Shown in pieces: positions 17,321-25,849 of a stretch of DNA of 64,000 bases (its first letter is position 1; the number at the start of each line of letters is the position of its first letter). Both the position numbers and the translations under genes were made by a program. The notes beneath the pieces are model-generated. The model saw only the letters and a program-made list of their open reading frames with translations, was not told the DNA's origin and did no database searches. Source of the stretch: Cryptosporangium sp044454545 (lineage in GTDB: Bacteria > Actinomycetota > Actinomycetes > Mycobacteriales > Cryptosporangiaceae); NCBI RefSeq assembly GCF_044454545.1, contig NZ_JBITDV010000008.1, forward strand, positions 1 through 64,000, given 5' to 3'.

Positions 17321-18340
17321 ATGCCCGTCTTCCCTGCACCACGGCGAAGCCGAGCTCGGCTCCGCCGCCTCGGCTGGTCGGACGAATGGGACGCACGGTA
17401 CCGGATGGCTACGGCAACTGGCAGATCCCCCACGACGCCGGATTCCCGGGTCGCGGATGGGCACCTTACCCAATGGATCGACGAAATCGGGGGCACCCGA
17501 CCGGGTCGTTCACCAGGCGGGACGCGGACCGTACGCGGATACGGCGAACCGACGTACCGGATGTGGCCCGGGGCGACTCCTGTGCCGGCCCGCGTCGCAG
17601 CGGTCGACAGCTCTGGTTGTCGCTGTCTCACCGCTGCCGGTCCGGTGCTCGCCGTGCCTGCTCGCGAGCTATTTCCGGTGGTGGGCGATTGGGCGGTGCT
17701 GGCCGGTGACGACCTGATCGCGGTGCTGCCACGGGCGTCCGCGGTCCGCCGGGGCCGCGGCCCGGACGACGTCCGCGGGGAGGTACTCGCCGCCAATCCG
17801 GACGTGGTGCTGGTGGTGCTCGCATTCTCCCCCGATCTGACTCCCGAGCCGGTCGAGCGGATGCTCGCGCTCGCCGCCGCGAGCGGCGCGGACCCGGTGC
17901 TGGTGCTCAGCCAGGTCGACCTCGCGCCCGACGGTGCCGTCCTGCGTTCGGTGCTCGCCGATCTCGCAGTGCTCGCCGAGAACTGCCCGGGCACCCCGGT
18001 CGTCGGCGTCAGCACGGTCCCCGGCCACCCCGGCGAGGCCGGTCTGCCGCGCCTGCGGCGGCTCCTCCCGGTCGCCACGACCGCGGCGGTCGTCGGTCCT
18101 CCGGGTTCCGGCAAAACCGCTCTGGTGGACGCTCTGGCCGGCACCGGATCCGGGTCCGGGCTGGTGTTGCTCCCGGGCGGTGGCGTCCTGCTGGACACGC
18201 CGGGTTGCGCGGCGGGCGAGCCGGGCACCGACGCCGACTGGCTGGCCGAGCGCTACCTGACCCGGACCAGGGCGGCCTCCCGGGCGCGGTGGCGGGCGGG
18301 TCCCCGCGGCGGCCGCCGGCCTCTGGCCGGTGGCGCCTGA
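17321..18340 (+). CDS. Divergent RsgA-like circularly permuted GTPase, C-terminally truncated
   Basis: A 339-aa protein related to the 30S-maturation GTPase RsgA. The N-terminal OB-fold is recognisable (PARVAAVDSSGCRCLTAAG, VVGDWAVLAGDDLIAVLPR). It is followed by the permuted GTPase order: G4 as LSQVD instead of NKxD, then G1 GPPGSGKTAL, then G3 LLDTPG. The Cys/His zinc domain that completes RsgA and contacts the ribosome is absent; the protein ends in a basic tail. The ATG at 17321 was chosen for GAGGTG six bases upstream. Either a specialised paralogue or a decaying copy; GTP specificity is doubtful. Confidence 0.75.
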   Translation: MPVFPAPRRSRARLRRLGWSDEWDARYRMATATGRSPTTPDSRVADGHLTQWIDEIGGTRPGRSPGGTRTVRGYGEPTYRMWPGATPVPARVAAVDSSGCRCLTAAGPVLAVPARELFPVVGDWAVLAGDDLIAVLPRASAVRRGRGPDDVRGEVLAANPDVVLVVLAFSPDLTPEPVERMLALAAASGADPVLVLSQVDLAPDGAVLRSVLADLAVLAENCPGTPVVGVSTVPGHPGEAGLPRLRRLLPVATTAAVVGPPGSGKTALVDALAGTGSGSGLVLLPGGGVLLDTPGCAAGEPGTDADWLAERYLTRTRAASRARWRAGPRGGRRPLAGGA

Positions 18341-18428
18341 GCCCCTCGCCGGGCCGGTCGGGGGCCCGCCCGGGTGCTGCTGGTCACGACCCCGTTGCCA
18401 GGTGATTACCCGGGATGACCCGGGACGC

Positions 18429-18434
18429 TACAGT
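18429..18434 (+). promoter_or_regulatory. -10 element (TACAGT) upstream of cei
   Basis: A TANNNT hexamer eight bases before ATG 18443. Transcription would start at or just before that ATG. Confidence 0.4.
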
Positions 18435-18442
18435 CTGGCCCC

Positions 18443-18469
18443 ATGACGACCGGGGTGGTGGGGCGGTGA
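18443..18469 (+). CDS. Possible 8-codon leader ORF (MTTGVVGR) overlapping the cei start
   Basis: The first ATG after the predicted promoter opens an eight-codon frame whose TGA overlaps the GTG start of the LytR_C gene (GTGA). This is the layout of a leaderless short ORF that feeds ribosomes to the next gene. No direct evidence of translation. Confidence 0.3.
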   Translation: MTTGVVGR

Positions 18470-18969
18470 GCCTGGCGCGTGTCAGGGCGCTGACGGTAAT
18501 CGGTGTTCTGGCGCTCGTCGCCGTCATCACGGTGGTGTGGGCGATCGTCACCGACGACCAGACCGGGACGACGGCGGCCGGGTGCAACACCGTGCAGACG
18601 AAGATTCCCAACCCCAAACAGGTTCGGGTCCGCGTCTACAACGGCACCGACGAGACCGGGCTGGCGACGACCGTCCAGAAGGAGCTGAAGAAGCGCGGAT
18701 TCCAGGTGATCGCGGTCGGCAACGACCCGCAGAACGAGCCCGTCACCCAGACCGCGCAGATCCGCTACGGCCCGACCGGCGCCGGTGCCGCCCAGCTCCT
18801 CCAGGCGACGGTCCTGGGCAGCGTCATCGTCGACGACGCCCGGGAAGACAACTCGGTCGACGTCGTGCTCGGCATCGCCTACAAGGAGCTCACCGCGGAG
18901 AAGGACGTGCCGGCCGCGCTGGCCAACCTCGAACCGCCGCAGCCCACCGCGACCCCGGTGGCCTGTTAG
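18466..18969 (+). CDS. cei: LytR_C domain membrane-anchored envelope protein (Cei-like)
   Basis: A 167-aa protein: short basic N-terminus, one membrane helix (about residues 10-30), then an extracytoplasmic LytR/CpsA/Psr C-terminal domain (VRVRVYNGTDETGLATTVQKELKKRGF, SVIVDDARED). It ends in Cys. It corresponds to M. tuberculosis Rv2700 (Cei, cell-envelope integrity) and sits beside suhB as there. The upstream frame extends to 18415, but the GTG at 18466 precedes the membrane helix by the expected distance. Confidence 0.85.
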   Translation: MSLARVRALTVIGVLALVAVITVVWAIVTDDQTGTTAAGCNTVQTKIPNPKQVRVRVYNGTDETGLATTVQKELKKRGFQVIAVGNDPQNEPVTQTAQIRYGPTGAGAAQLLQATVLGSVIVDDAREDNSVDVVLGIAYKELTAEKDVPAALANLEPPQPTATPVAC

Positions 18970-19769
18970 TCCTGCGACACGAGCAGGTCGTGCAACTCCT
19001 GGTGGATGGTGGACGGGGCCACCAGCGTCATGTCGGTGCCCGCCGGTGCGCCGCGCAGCCCGGTGACGAGTAGCCCCGCCTCCTCCGCCACCAGGCCGCC
19101 CGCCGCGCTGTCCCACGGGTTCAGGCCCTGCTCGTAGAACGCGTCCAGCCGTCCCTCGGCGGCCGCGCACAGGTCCAGGGCGGCCGACCCGATCCGCCGG
19201 ATGTCGCGGATCCGGGGCAGCACCCGCAGCAGCACCTCGGCCTGGCGCTGACGCCGCTCGGCCGCGTACCCGAAGCCGGTGCCGACGAGTGCCCGGCTCA
19301 GCTCGGTCACGCCCGATCCCCGCAGACGCTGCCCGTCCCGCCAGGCCCCGCCACCCCGGACGGCCGTCCACTCCTCACCGGTCACGACGTTGCGCACCAC
19401 GCCGGCGACCACGACGCCGTCCACCTCGGCCGCCAGCGACACCGCGTACGCCGGTATCCCGTACACGAAGTTGACCGTGCCGTCGATCGGGTCGAGCAGC
19501 CAGCGCACGGCGTCCGCCCCGGCTTCGTCACCCACCGGGCGGAAGCCACCTTCCTCTCCCAGCACGAGATCTCCCGGCCGCGCCGCGGCCAGTCCCTGCA
19601 CCACGAGCCGTTCCGCGGCCCGATCGGCCTCGGTGACCGGGTCCGTCGGCGTCGATTTGGTCTCGATCGACGTCACGGCCGCGGATCGCGAATCCCCGAC
19701 CAGGGTGGCCGCGCGCCGCACCAGATCGATTGCGAGACTCAGCAATTCGGGTGAACCCGTTGTCGCCAT
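18966..19769 (-). CDS. suhB: Inositol monophosphatase family protein
   Basis: A 267-aa Mg2+-dependent sugar phosphatase. Metal and catalytic motifs are intact: DPVTEAD, GEEGG, DPIDGTVNF and WDSAAGGLVAEEAG. In actinobacteria such enzymes supply myo-inositol for phosphatidylinositol and mycothiol; the precise substrate is not determinable. Homologue of Rv2701c. The 3' end overlaps cei by four bases. Confidence 0.92.
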   Translation of the reverse strand: MATTGSPELLSLAIDLVRRAATLVGDSRSAAVTSIETKSTPTDPVTEADRAAERLVVQGLAAARPGDLVLGEEGGFRPVGDEAGADAVRWLLDPIDGTVNFVYGIPAYAVSLAAEVDGVVVAGVVRNVVTGEEWTAVRGGGAWRDGQRLRGSGVTELSRALVGTGFGYAAERRQRQAEVLLRVLPRIRDIRRIGSAALDLCAAAEGRLDAFYEQGLNPWDSAAGGLVAEEAGLLVTGLRGAPAGTDMTLVAPSTIHQELHDLLVSQD

Positions 19770-20100
19770 TTGCGGTCACAACTCCTAGCTGAATCGATCG
19801 CTGAATCGTTCCCTGCTGGTCACGGCGAATCTTGCCCCGTGGCGGTCGTGGCCAGAACACCGGAACCCGACGTACAGTCCACGACGGCGCGAAGCCCCGC
19901 TAGGCCGGGCGGCCCCCACCAACCGGACGGAACGGTATGGACCGACGGTGGGAACCGACTCCCGCAACCCGGCGGTACAATTCGTTGCCACCACCGGGAA
20001 GCAATCGCCCCGGAGGACGCTCCTGGAGATCAGCCCCCCGGTCAGTCCCTTGACCGGTGAGGTGTGTGCCCCGCCGCACCGACACGTGGAAGGTCACTTC
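19770..20100 (+). promoter_or_regulatory. Upstream region of the principal sigma factor gene
   Basis: A 331-bp divergent gap between suhB and sigA. A good -10 (TACAAT) lies at 19976-19981, about 120 bp before the GTG; the -35 is not obvious. ppgK, present here in M. tuberculosis, is absent. Nothing else recognised. Confidence 0.5.
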
Positions 20101-21618
20101 GTGACAGACGCCGACCGCACCCCTCCGCGGGCCGACATCGTCCGTTCCCTCGTCGACACGCTGACAGCGCGGGCGGGTGATACCGCCTCTCTCACCTCCA
20201 ACGAGGTGGCGCGGGTGCTCGGTGGGGCGGGGGTTTCACCCGCTCAGGGAAAGAAGATCCTGCAGGGCCTGTCGATGGCGGGTGTCACCGTCGTGGTCGA
20301 CGGCTCCGCCGATCCGCGTCCCACCCGCCGCCGGGTGGCCGCCGCTCGTGCGGCGACGACGCCGGCGTCGAAGGCGACGACCGCCAAGACGACCCGCCGC
20401 CCCGGCCCTCCGGCCGCTGGTGCGCCCGCTGAGGCGGTCGCTGCCGCTCCGGCCGAGGCGCCCGCAACTCGTGGCCCGGTGAAGCGCACGGCGGCCAAGA
20501 AGGCCGCTCCGGGCGCCGGGCCCGCCGCCGGTGGCAAGCCCGCCGACGGCGCCCCCGCCACCGGCCCGGCGACTGACGGCCCCGCCGACGGCGAGGCCGT
20601 GGTCGCCGCCGACGGCGAGGAAGAGGAGTTCGCGTTCGACGAGGAAGAGGAGGAGTCGGAGGCGCTGAAGCAGGCGCGCAAAGACGCCGAGCTCACCGCG
20701 TCCGCCGACTCCGTCCGGGCCTACCTCAAGCAGATCGGCAAGGTCGCGCTGCTCAACGCGGAGGAGGAGGTCGACCTCGCCAAACGGATCGAGGCCGGTC
20801 TCTACGCCGCCGAGCGCATGCGCCAGGGCGAAGACCGCGGCGAGAAGATGCAGCACCAGCTTCGCCGCGACCTGAACTGGATCATCCGCGACGGCGAGCG
20901 CGCCAAGAACCACCTGCTCGAGGCGAACCTCCGTCTGGTGGTGTCGCTGGCCAAGCGCTACACCGGCCGCGGCATGGCGTTCCTCGACCTGATCCAGGAA
21001 GGCAACCTGGGTCTGATCCGCGCGGTCGAGAAGTTCGACTACACCAAGGGCTACAAGTTCTCGACGTACGCCACGTGGTGGATCCGGCAGGCGATCACCC
21101 GCGCGATGGCCGACCAGGCGCGGACGATCCGTATCCCGGTGCACATGGTCGAGGTCATCAACAAGCTCGGCCGCATACAGCGTGAGCTGCTGCAGGACCT
21201 GGGTCGCGAGCCCACGCCGGAAGAGCTCGCCAAGGAAATGGACATCACCCCCGAGAAGGTGCTGGAGATCCAGCAGTACGCCCGGGAGCCGATCTCGCTC
21301 GACCAGACGATCGGCGACGAGGGCGACAGCCAGCTCGGTGACTTCATCGAAGACTCCGAAGCCGTGGTGGCGGTCGACGCGGTCAGCTTCACGCTGCTGC
21401 AGGACCAGCTCCAGTCGGTGCTGCAGACGCTGTCCGAGCGCGAGGCCGGCGTCGTCCGTCTGCGATTCGGCCTGGCCGACGGCCAGCCGCGGACGCTGGA
21501 CGAGATCGGTCAGGTCTACGGCGTGACCCGGGAGCGGATCCGCCAGATCGAGTCGAAGACGATGTCGAAGCTGCGCCACCCGTCGCGGTCGCAGGTTCTT
21601 CGGGACTACCTCGACTGA
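20101..21618 (+). CDS. sigA: RNA polymerase principal sigma factor (SigA/HrdB)
   Basis: A 505-aa group 1 sigma-70. An N-terminal Ala/Lys/Pro-rich segment (about residues 75-160) and an acidic stretch (EEEEFAFDEEEEES) precede region 1.2 (DSVRAYLKQIGKVALL). Region 2 is intact (EANLRLVVSLAKRY, DLIQEGNLGLIRAVEKFDY, FSTYATWWIRQAITRAM), as are region 3 and the region 4 helix-turn-helix (VTRERIRQIESKTMSKLRHP). The GTG at 20101 has GGAAGG seven bases upstream. Upstream in-frame codons belong to the leader. Confidence 0.97.
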   Translation: MTDADRTPPRADIVRSLVDTLTARAGDTASLTSNEVARVLGGAGVSPAQGKKILQGLSMAGVTVVVDGSADPRPTRRRVAAARAATTPASKATTAKTTRRPGPPAAGAPAEAVAAAPAEAPATRGPVKRTAAKKAAPGAGPAAGGKPADGAPATGPATDGPADGEAVVAADGEEEEFAFDEEEEESEALKQARKDAELTASADSVRAYLKQIGKVALLNAEEEVDLAKRIEAGLYAAERMRQGEDRGEKMQHQLRRDLNWIIRDGERAKNHLLEANLRLVVSLAKRYTGRGMAFLDLIQEGNLGLIRAVEKFDYTKGYKFSTYATWWIRQAITRAMADQARTIRIPVHMVEVINKLGRIQRELLQDLGREPTPEELAKEMDITPEKVLEIQQYAREPISLDQTIGDEGDSQLGDFIEDSEAVVAVDAVSFTLLQDQLQSVLQTLSEREAGVVRLRFGLADGQPRTLDEIGQVYGVTRERIRQIESKTMSKLRHPSRSQVLRDYLD

Positions 21619-22068
21619 GTCACTTATCCGTTACTGTGCGTGACGGGACGGCGCCCGGGCGGGTGCCGTCCCGACCGCTTTCCGGCCGGGGAACCGGGCG
21701 ATGAACGACGGGGAAACCACCCTGCGAGGGCCTGAACGGGCCCTGTCGGCGTGTTCCAACTTGGTGACCGGCGCGTGTCGAAACGGGGCCAACCGGGGTG
21801 TTTTGCGGCATAAATCCCGCATGTACGGGAAGTGTTTCGCCGGGCCAGGATGTCTGTCCGAGATCCGATCTCCGCAGAACCGATTCGCGTGGCACTCTGG
21901 TGGTGGGACCGCCGGTCATCGTGCGCGGCGGGCCCGAGACACCTGGTCACTCGCTGTGTGACATGGAACATGCCGGTGGATCAGGAACGTCTCAGCACAC
22001 TGATGTGTTGGACGATGTGTGAGCGGTAAGAACATCGAACAGCACGGTGAGAGCAGAGGAGGAGGCCA
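21619..22068. other. Intergenic region between sigA and the DUF7455 gene
   Basis: 450 bp. It contains the sigA terminator at its left end and, presumably, the promoter of the small gene at 22069. Short inverted repeats occur (TCCCG-N6-CGGGA near 21817; ACAC-N4-GTGT near 21998). The small ORFs across it have no ribosome site and look spurious. Confidence 0.5.
21644..21673 (+). terminator. sigA terminator hairpin
   Basis: A nine-bp perfect stem (CGGGACGGC/GCCGTCCCG) extended by a further GCCC:GGGT stem to 13 bp with tetraloop GGGC, 26 bases after the sigA stop; no U tract. Confidence 0.75.
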
Positions 22069-22263
22069 ATGACCCCGACCCTGACCCCGCCGCCGACCGA
22101 GGCGCCGTCAGCTGGCGAGCGTTGTGACCGGTGCGGTGCGGCAGCCAAGGTCCGGGCAGTTCTGCCCGGCGGCGGCGACCTCGTCTTCTGCGGACATCAC
22201 GGACAGAAGTACGCCAAAGACCTCGAAAAGGTCGCGGTAAGCATTCTCCGTGCAGAGGACTAA
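22069..22263 (+). CDS. DUF7455-type small zinc-binding protein
   Basis: A 64-aa protein with CDRC and CGHH motifs spaced to bind one zinc. This small family commonly follows the principal sigma factor gene in actinobacteria; function unknown. Strong ribosome site GGAGGAGG before the ATG. Followed by a perfect terminator palindrome. Confidence 0.82.
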   Translation: MTPTLTPPPTEAPSAGERCDRCGAAAKVRAVLPGGGDLVFCGHHGQKYAKDLEKVAVSILRAED

Positions 22264-22280
22264 GTCCAACCAAGTCGACT

Positions 22281-22310
22281 AACGCCCCCCGGCCTAGGCC
22301 GGGGGGCGTT
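22281..22310. terminator. Perfect 30-bp palindromic terminator
   Basis: AACGCCCCCCGGCCT followed directly by its reverse complement, 18 bases after the DUF7455 stop and followed by GTTGTCGTTG. As a perfect palindrome it can act in both directions. Confidence 0.8.
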
Positions 22311-22330
22311 GTCGTTGCTCGAACCTGGAG

Positions 22331-22430
22331 CCCGCCGAGGGCGGCGCTGACATCCGCGCCACACGACGCCGCGTACACGTCGTACTCAAGTCGTGTGGCG
22401 CGGCTGTCAGCGTCGTTCTCAGCGGGCCGC
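22331..22430. repeat. Large inverted repeat downstream of the SF2 helicase
   Basis: Core arms 22345-22367 and 22390-22412 pair over 23 bp with one mismatch, around a 22-bp loop that itself contains GTAC-N5-GTAC. The similarity continues outward, imperfectly, for about 15 bp on each side. It lies between two convergent genes and begins four bases beyond the helicase stop at 22435. It could be an elaborate terminator or a miniature element remnant. Confidence 0.7.
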
Positions 22431-22434
22431 CCAC

Positions 22435-24186
22435 CTAAGACCAGGTCTGGATGGTGGCGATTCGTTCTTCCAGCTGCTCGATGGTGGCTTGGGCGCTGGG
22501 GGGGCCGCCGCAGAGGCGGCGGAGTTCGGCGTGGATCTGGCCGTGCGGACGGTTCGTGCGGTGGTGCTGCGCCGCGACCAGCGTGTTGAGCTGCTTGCGC
22601 AGCATCTGCCGCCGCGCGAAGCTCGACGTCGGTACGGCCACGGGCTCCGGCACCGCCGGACCGCCGGCCGCCTTCCGGTCGGCCGCGGCCCTCTTCTGCG
22701 CCGCCACCTGGTCGGCCTGACGCTTCGACAGCAGCGTCGAGATCTGATCCGACGTCAGCAGCCCGGGTAGCCCGAGGTACTCCTCCTCCTCGGCCGTGCC
22801 GGGCGCGGCCCCGGTACCGAACGACGCGCCGTCGTAGATCACCTGGTCCAGATGCGCGGACGCGGAGAGCGCGGTGAACTTCGGCTTGTCGTCGGTGTCT
22901 TCGTCCTCCTGCTTGTTCGCGGCCGCGACCAGGTCGTCGTCGAGCAGCTTCTCCCGGTGCGGACGGTCGAGCACGTGATCACGCTCGACCTCCATCTCAC
23001 CGGCCAGCCCCAGCAGCACCGGGACGCTCGGCACGAAGATCGTCGCGGTCTCCCCCAGACGGCGGGCGCGGACGAACCGCCCGATCGCCTGAGCGAAGTA
23101 GAGCGGGGTGCTGGCGCTGGTCGCGTAGACGCCCACCGCGAGCCGCGGGATGTCGACACCCTCGGACACCATCCGGACCGCCACCATCCAGCGGTCGTCG
23201 GACGCCCCGAACGCGGCGATCTTGGCGCTCGCCGTGCCGTCGTCGGACAGCACGACGACCGGCGCCTTCCCGGTGACCTTCCGGAGCAACTCGGCGTAGG
23301 CCTTGGCCGAGGCGTGGTCGGTCGCGATGACGAGCCCACCGGCGTCAGCCATCCCGTGCTGCCGGACGACCGTGAGCCGGGCGTCGGCGGCTCGAAGCAC
23401 CTGCGGCATCCAGTCGCCACGCGGGTCGAGCGCCGTCCGCCAGGCCTGCGCGGTCTGTTCGGACGTCAGCGGCTCTCCCAGGCGGGCGGAGAGCTCCTCG
23501 CCCGCGCTGGTACGCCATCGGGCCTCGCCCGAGTAGGCCAGGAACAGCACCGGCCGGACGACGTTGTCGCGCAAGGCGTCCGCGTAGCCGTAGCTGGAGT
23601 CCGAGCGGGAGCGGGTCAGCCCGTTGCGGTCGCGCTCGTACTGGACGAACGGGATCGGGTTGGCGTCCGAACGGAACGGCGTTCCGGTCAGGGCCAGGCG
23701 GCGGGTCGCGGGCGCGAACGCCTCCCGTACGCCCTCTCCCCACGTCCGGGAGTCACCGGCGTGGTGGATCTCGTCCAGGATCACCAGCGTGGAGCGGGCC
23801 GTGCAGCGGCGCCGGTGGATCGCCGGGTACAGCCCGACCTGGGCGTACGTCACGACGATGCCGTGGAAGTCCGACGAGGTGATGCCGCTCGACGAGAACG
23901 TCGGGTCGAGCTGGATGCCGACCCGGGCCGCCGCCTGCGCCCACTGGGTCTTCAGGTGCTCGGTCGGAGCGACGACCGTGATCTGACTGACGGTCCGGTC
24001 GGCGAGCAACTCGGCCGCGATACGGAGTGCGAACGTCGTCTTACCAGCGCCCGGGGTCGCGACCGCGAGAAAGTCCTCAGGTGACCTGCGGAGATACTCC
24101 ACGAGTGCCTTGCGCTGCCAGGTACGCAGCGGCGGAGCCGCTCCCCCGACCGTGCCGGCCGAGGCGTCCACTGGGTTGGCCGTCAA
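22435..24186 (-). CDS. DEAD/DEAH-box (SF2) helicase
   Basis: A 583-aa SF2 helicase. Motif I is ATPGAGKTTFAL, motif II is LDEIHHAG (DEIH), motif III is LTGTPFRSD, and the C-terminal lobe has VAVRMVSEGVDIPR and the motif VI QAIGRFVRARR. The C-terminal 150 residues are charged, partly coiled coil, with no known domain. The start is a TTG at 24186, chosen because GGAGG lies seven bases upstream and the family sequence begins shortly after. The substrate is unknown; it is similar to helicases annotated near sigA in other actinobacteria. Confidence 0.88.
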   Translation of the reverse strand: MTANPVDASAGTVGGAAPPLRTWQRKALVEYLRRSPEDFLAVATPGAGKTTFALRIAAELLADRTVSQITVVAPTEHLKTQWAQAAARVGIQLDPTFSSSGITSSDFHGIVVTYAQVGLYPAIHRRRCTARSTLVILDEIHHAGDSRTWGEGVREAFAPATRRLALTGTPFRSDANPIPFVQYERDRNGLTRSRSDSSYGYADALRDNVVRPVLFLAYSGEARWRTSAGEELSARLGEPLTSEQTAQAWRTALDPRGDWMPQVLRAADARLTVVRQHGMADAGGLVIATDHASAKAYAELLRKVTGKAPVVVLSDDGTASAKIAAFGASDDRWMVAVRMVSEGVDIPRLAVGVYATSASTPLYFAQAIGRFVRARRLGETATIFVPSVPVLLGLAGEMEVERDHVLDRPHREKLLDDDLVAAANKQEDEDTDDKPKFTALSASAHLDQVIYDGASFGTGAAPGTAEEEEYLGLPGLLTSDQISTLLSKRQADQVAAQKRAAADRKAAGGPAVPEPVAVPTSSFARRQMLRKQLNTLVAAQHHRTNRPHGQIHAELRRLCGGPPSAQATIEQLEERIATIQTWS

Positions 24187-24335
24187 ACCACAACCTCCAC
24201 GCCAGGTAGCCGAACACCAGTGCGCCCCCGGGCGGCTGTTCGCGGCGCGAGGGCTGACGCCGAGCCTACCCGAGGACATCGAGACGGGTCCCGACGCGAC
24301 GCGGACCCGTTCACCCCGTAGCGTGAACGGTTGAG

Positions 24336-25538
24336 ATGGTCACACTTCCCGCCGGACGCGCCGCGCGGCTCCGCGCCGTGGCGTCCCGCGTCGCGCACCG
24401 GGTGCTGGGGCCGGCGTTCGGGCCGGTGGCGGCTACGCTCCGTCCGGTCGTGACGACGCTGCGGCTGGCCCGGGCGACGCTCGCGAAGGCCTGGGGTGAC
24501 CGCATCCTCGGCCTGTCGGCCGAAGCCGCGTTCTGGCAGCTGCTCTCGGTTCCGCCGCTGATGCTCGCGGTGCTGGGCGTGCTGGGGTACGCCGGACGCT
24601 GGACCGGCACCGACCTGATCAACCGCACCGAGGCCCACGCGCTGCGGCTCACCGCCAGGCTGGTCAGCCCGTCCGTCCAGCAGGACGTCGTGACGCCGAT
24701 CGTCGGCGAGCTGCTGCGGCACGGACGCGGCGGCGTGGCCACGATCAGCATCGTGCTGGCGCTCTGGGCCGGGTCGTCGTCGACCGCGACGTTCGTCAAC
24801 ACGGTCTCGATCGCCTACGGGCAGCGGGAGCTGCGCGGCGCGGTGAAGAGCCGGTTGCTGGCCCTCTGGCTCTACGTGTGCACGCTGGCGACCGCCACGG
24901 TCGCGGTGCCGCTCGTGATCCTCGGGCCCGACTTCCTCGTCGCCCGGCTGCCGGACGGCTGGCACTCGGCCGCCGAATCGACCATCCGGCTGGCTTACTG
25001 GCCGCTGACCGCGGCGATCGTGTTCGCCGCGCTCTCGGCCTTCTTCCACTACGCGACGCCGACGCGACTGCGCTGGCGGCGGGCGCTGCCCGGTGCCGCG
25101 CTGTCGCTGCTGCTGTTCGTCGGCCTGTCGTGGGTGCTGCGGCTCTACATCGGCCGGGTCGGCGGCCAGATCCTGTTGTTCGCGACGCTGGCCGCGCCGA
25201 TCGTCGCGCTGCTGTACTTCTACGTGCTGGCGTTCGCGGTGCTGCTCGGTGCCGAGCTCAACGGCACGCTCGAGCAGCTGTACCCGGCGGGCTCGCGTCC
25301 GCGGCACCTGCACCGGCTCGCGCGGGCCGGTCGCAAGCTGGCCGGCGCGGTCCGGGGCGAGCGTCCGCCGGACGAGAGCGAGCTGATGGACGACCGCACC
25401 GAACTCGAACACGAGGCCGACGACCGCGCGGATCACGAGAAACCGTCCAGCACCGCTGACGGGCCGCTCGGCATGGTCGCCGAGCCGGCCCCAGTGGGTC
25501 TCGCCTACTTGTCTCCGCCCCTGGGCAGGGACTCGTAG
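24336..25538 (+). CDS. YihY/BrkB family inner-membrane protein
   Basis: A 400-aa membrane protein with an early helix-rich segment and about six transmembrane helices (for example LMLAVLGVLGYAG, GVATISIVLALWAGSSS, ALPGAALSLLLFVGLSWVLRLYI). The charged C-terminal tail spans residues 325-400. The family was once called ribonuclease BN but is now regarded as a transporter-like or virulence-factor family of unclear role. Homologue of Rv2707. TAGCGT lies 11 bases before the ATG. Its last 34 bases overlap the convergent DUF3039 gene. Confidence 0.9.
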   Translation: MVTLPAGRAARLRAVASRVAHRVLGPAFGPVAATLRPVVTTLRLARATLAKAWGDRILGLSAEAAFWQLLSVPPLMLAVLGVLGYAGRWTGTDLINRTEAHALRLTARLVSPSVQQDVVTPIVGELLRHGRGGVATISIVLALWAGSSSTATFVNTVSIAYGQRELRGAVKSRLLALWLYVCTLATATVAVPLVILGPDFLVARLPDGWHSAAESTIRLAYWPLTAAIVFAALSAFFHYATPTRLRWRRALPGAALSLLLFVGLSWVLRLYIGRVGGQILLFATLAAPIVALLYFYVLAFAVLLGAELNGTLEQLYPAGSRPRHLHRLARAGRKLAGAVRGERPPDESELMDDRTELEHEADDRADHEKPSSTADGPLGMVAEPAPVGLAYLSPPLGRDS

Positions 25539-25744
25539 ATCTCCTTGCAAGCGGGGCAGACCGGAGAGTTCGGCTTCGGGGACTTCGTCACCGGGAAGAC
25601 CTCGCCGCACAGCGCCTGGACCATGTTGCCCATCACCGCGCTCTCGGCGATCTTGTTCTTCTTCACGTAGTGGAAGACCTCGGGGCCATTGTCGGTCTCG
25701 CGCTCACGAGTCTCTGGCCGCTCCAGCGTCTCGGTGGCTCCCAC
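25505..25744 (-). CDS. DUF3039 small zinc-ribbon protein
   Basis: A 79-aa protein. HYVKKNKI, LCGEVFPV and CPACKEIYESLP define DUF3039, with Cys residues that can bind zinc. The GTG at 25744 has AGAGGA six bases upstream. Homologue of Rv2708c, again convergent with yihY. Function unknown. Confidence 0.88.
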   Translation of the reverse strand: MGATETLERPETRERETDNGPEVFHYVKKNKIAESAVMGNMVQALCGEVFPVTKSPKPNSPVCPACKEIYESLPRGGDK

Positions 25745-25837
25745 AGCGCTTCCTCTCCATGCAGTCGACGGAACGCACCCCATTCTGCCGCATGACCGCC
25801 CGGTCTCCCGCGCACGCGGGCAGTTATCAGCGGGAAG

Positions 25838-25843
25838 TACGGT
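25838..25843 (+). promoter_or_regulatory. -10 element (TACGGT) of psuG
   Basis: TANNNT hexamer ending six bases before the GTG at 25850; leaderless transcript likely. Confidence 0.45.
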
Positions 25844-25849
25844 GTTCGC

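Noticed and set aside
21701..21961. 86-codon ORF between sigA and the DUF7455 gene
   Set aside because: No ribosome site, unusual composition for this genome, overlapping ORFs in other frames look equally good.
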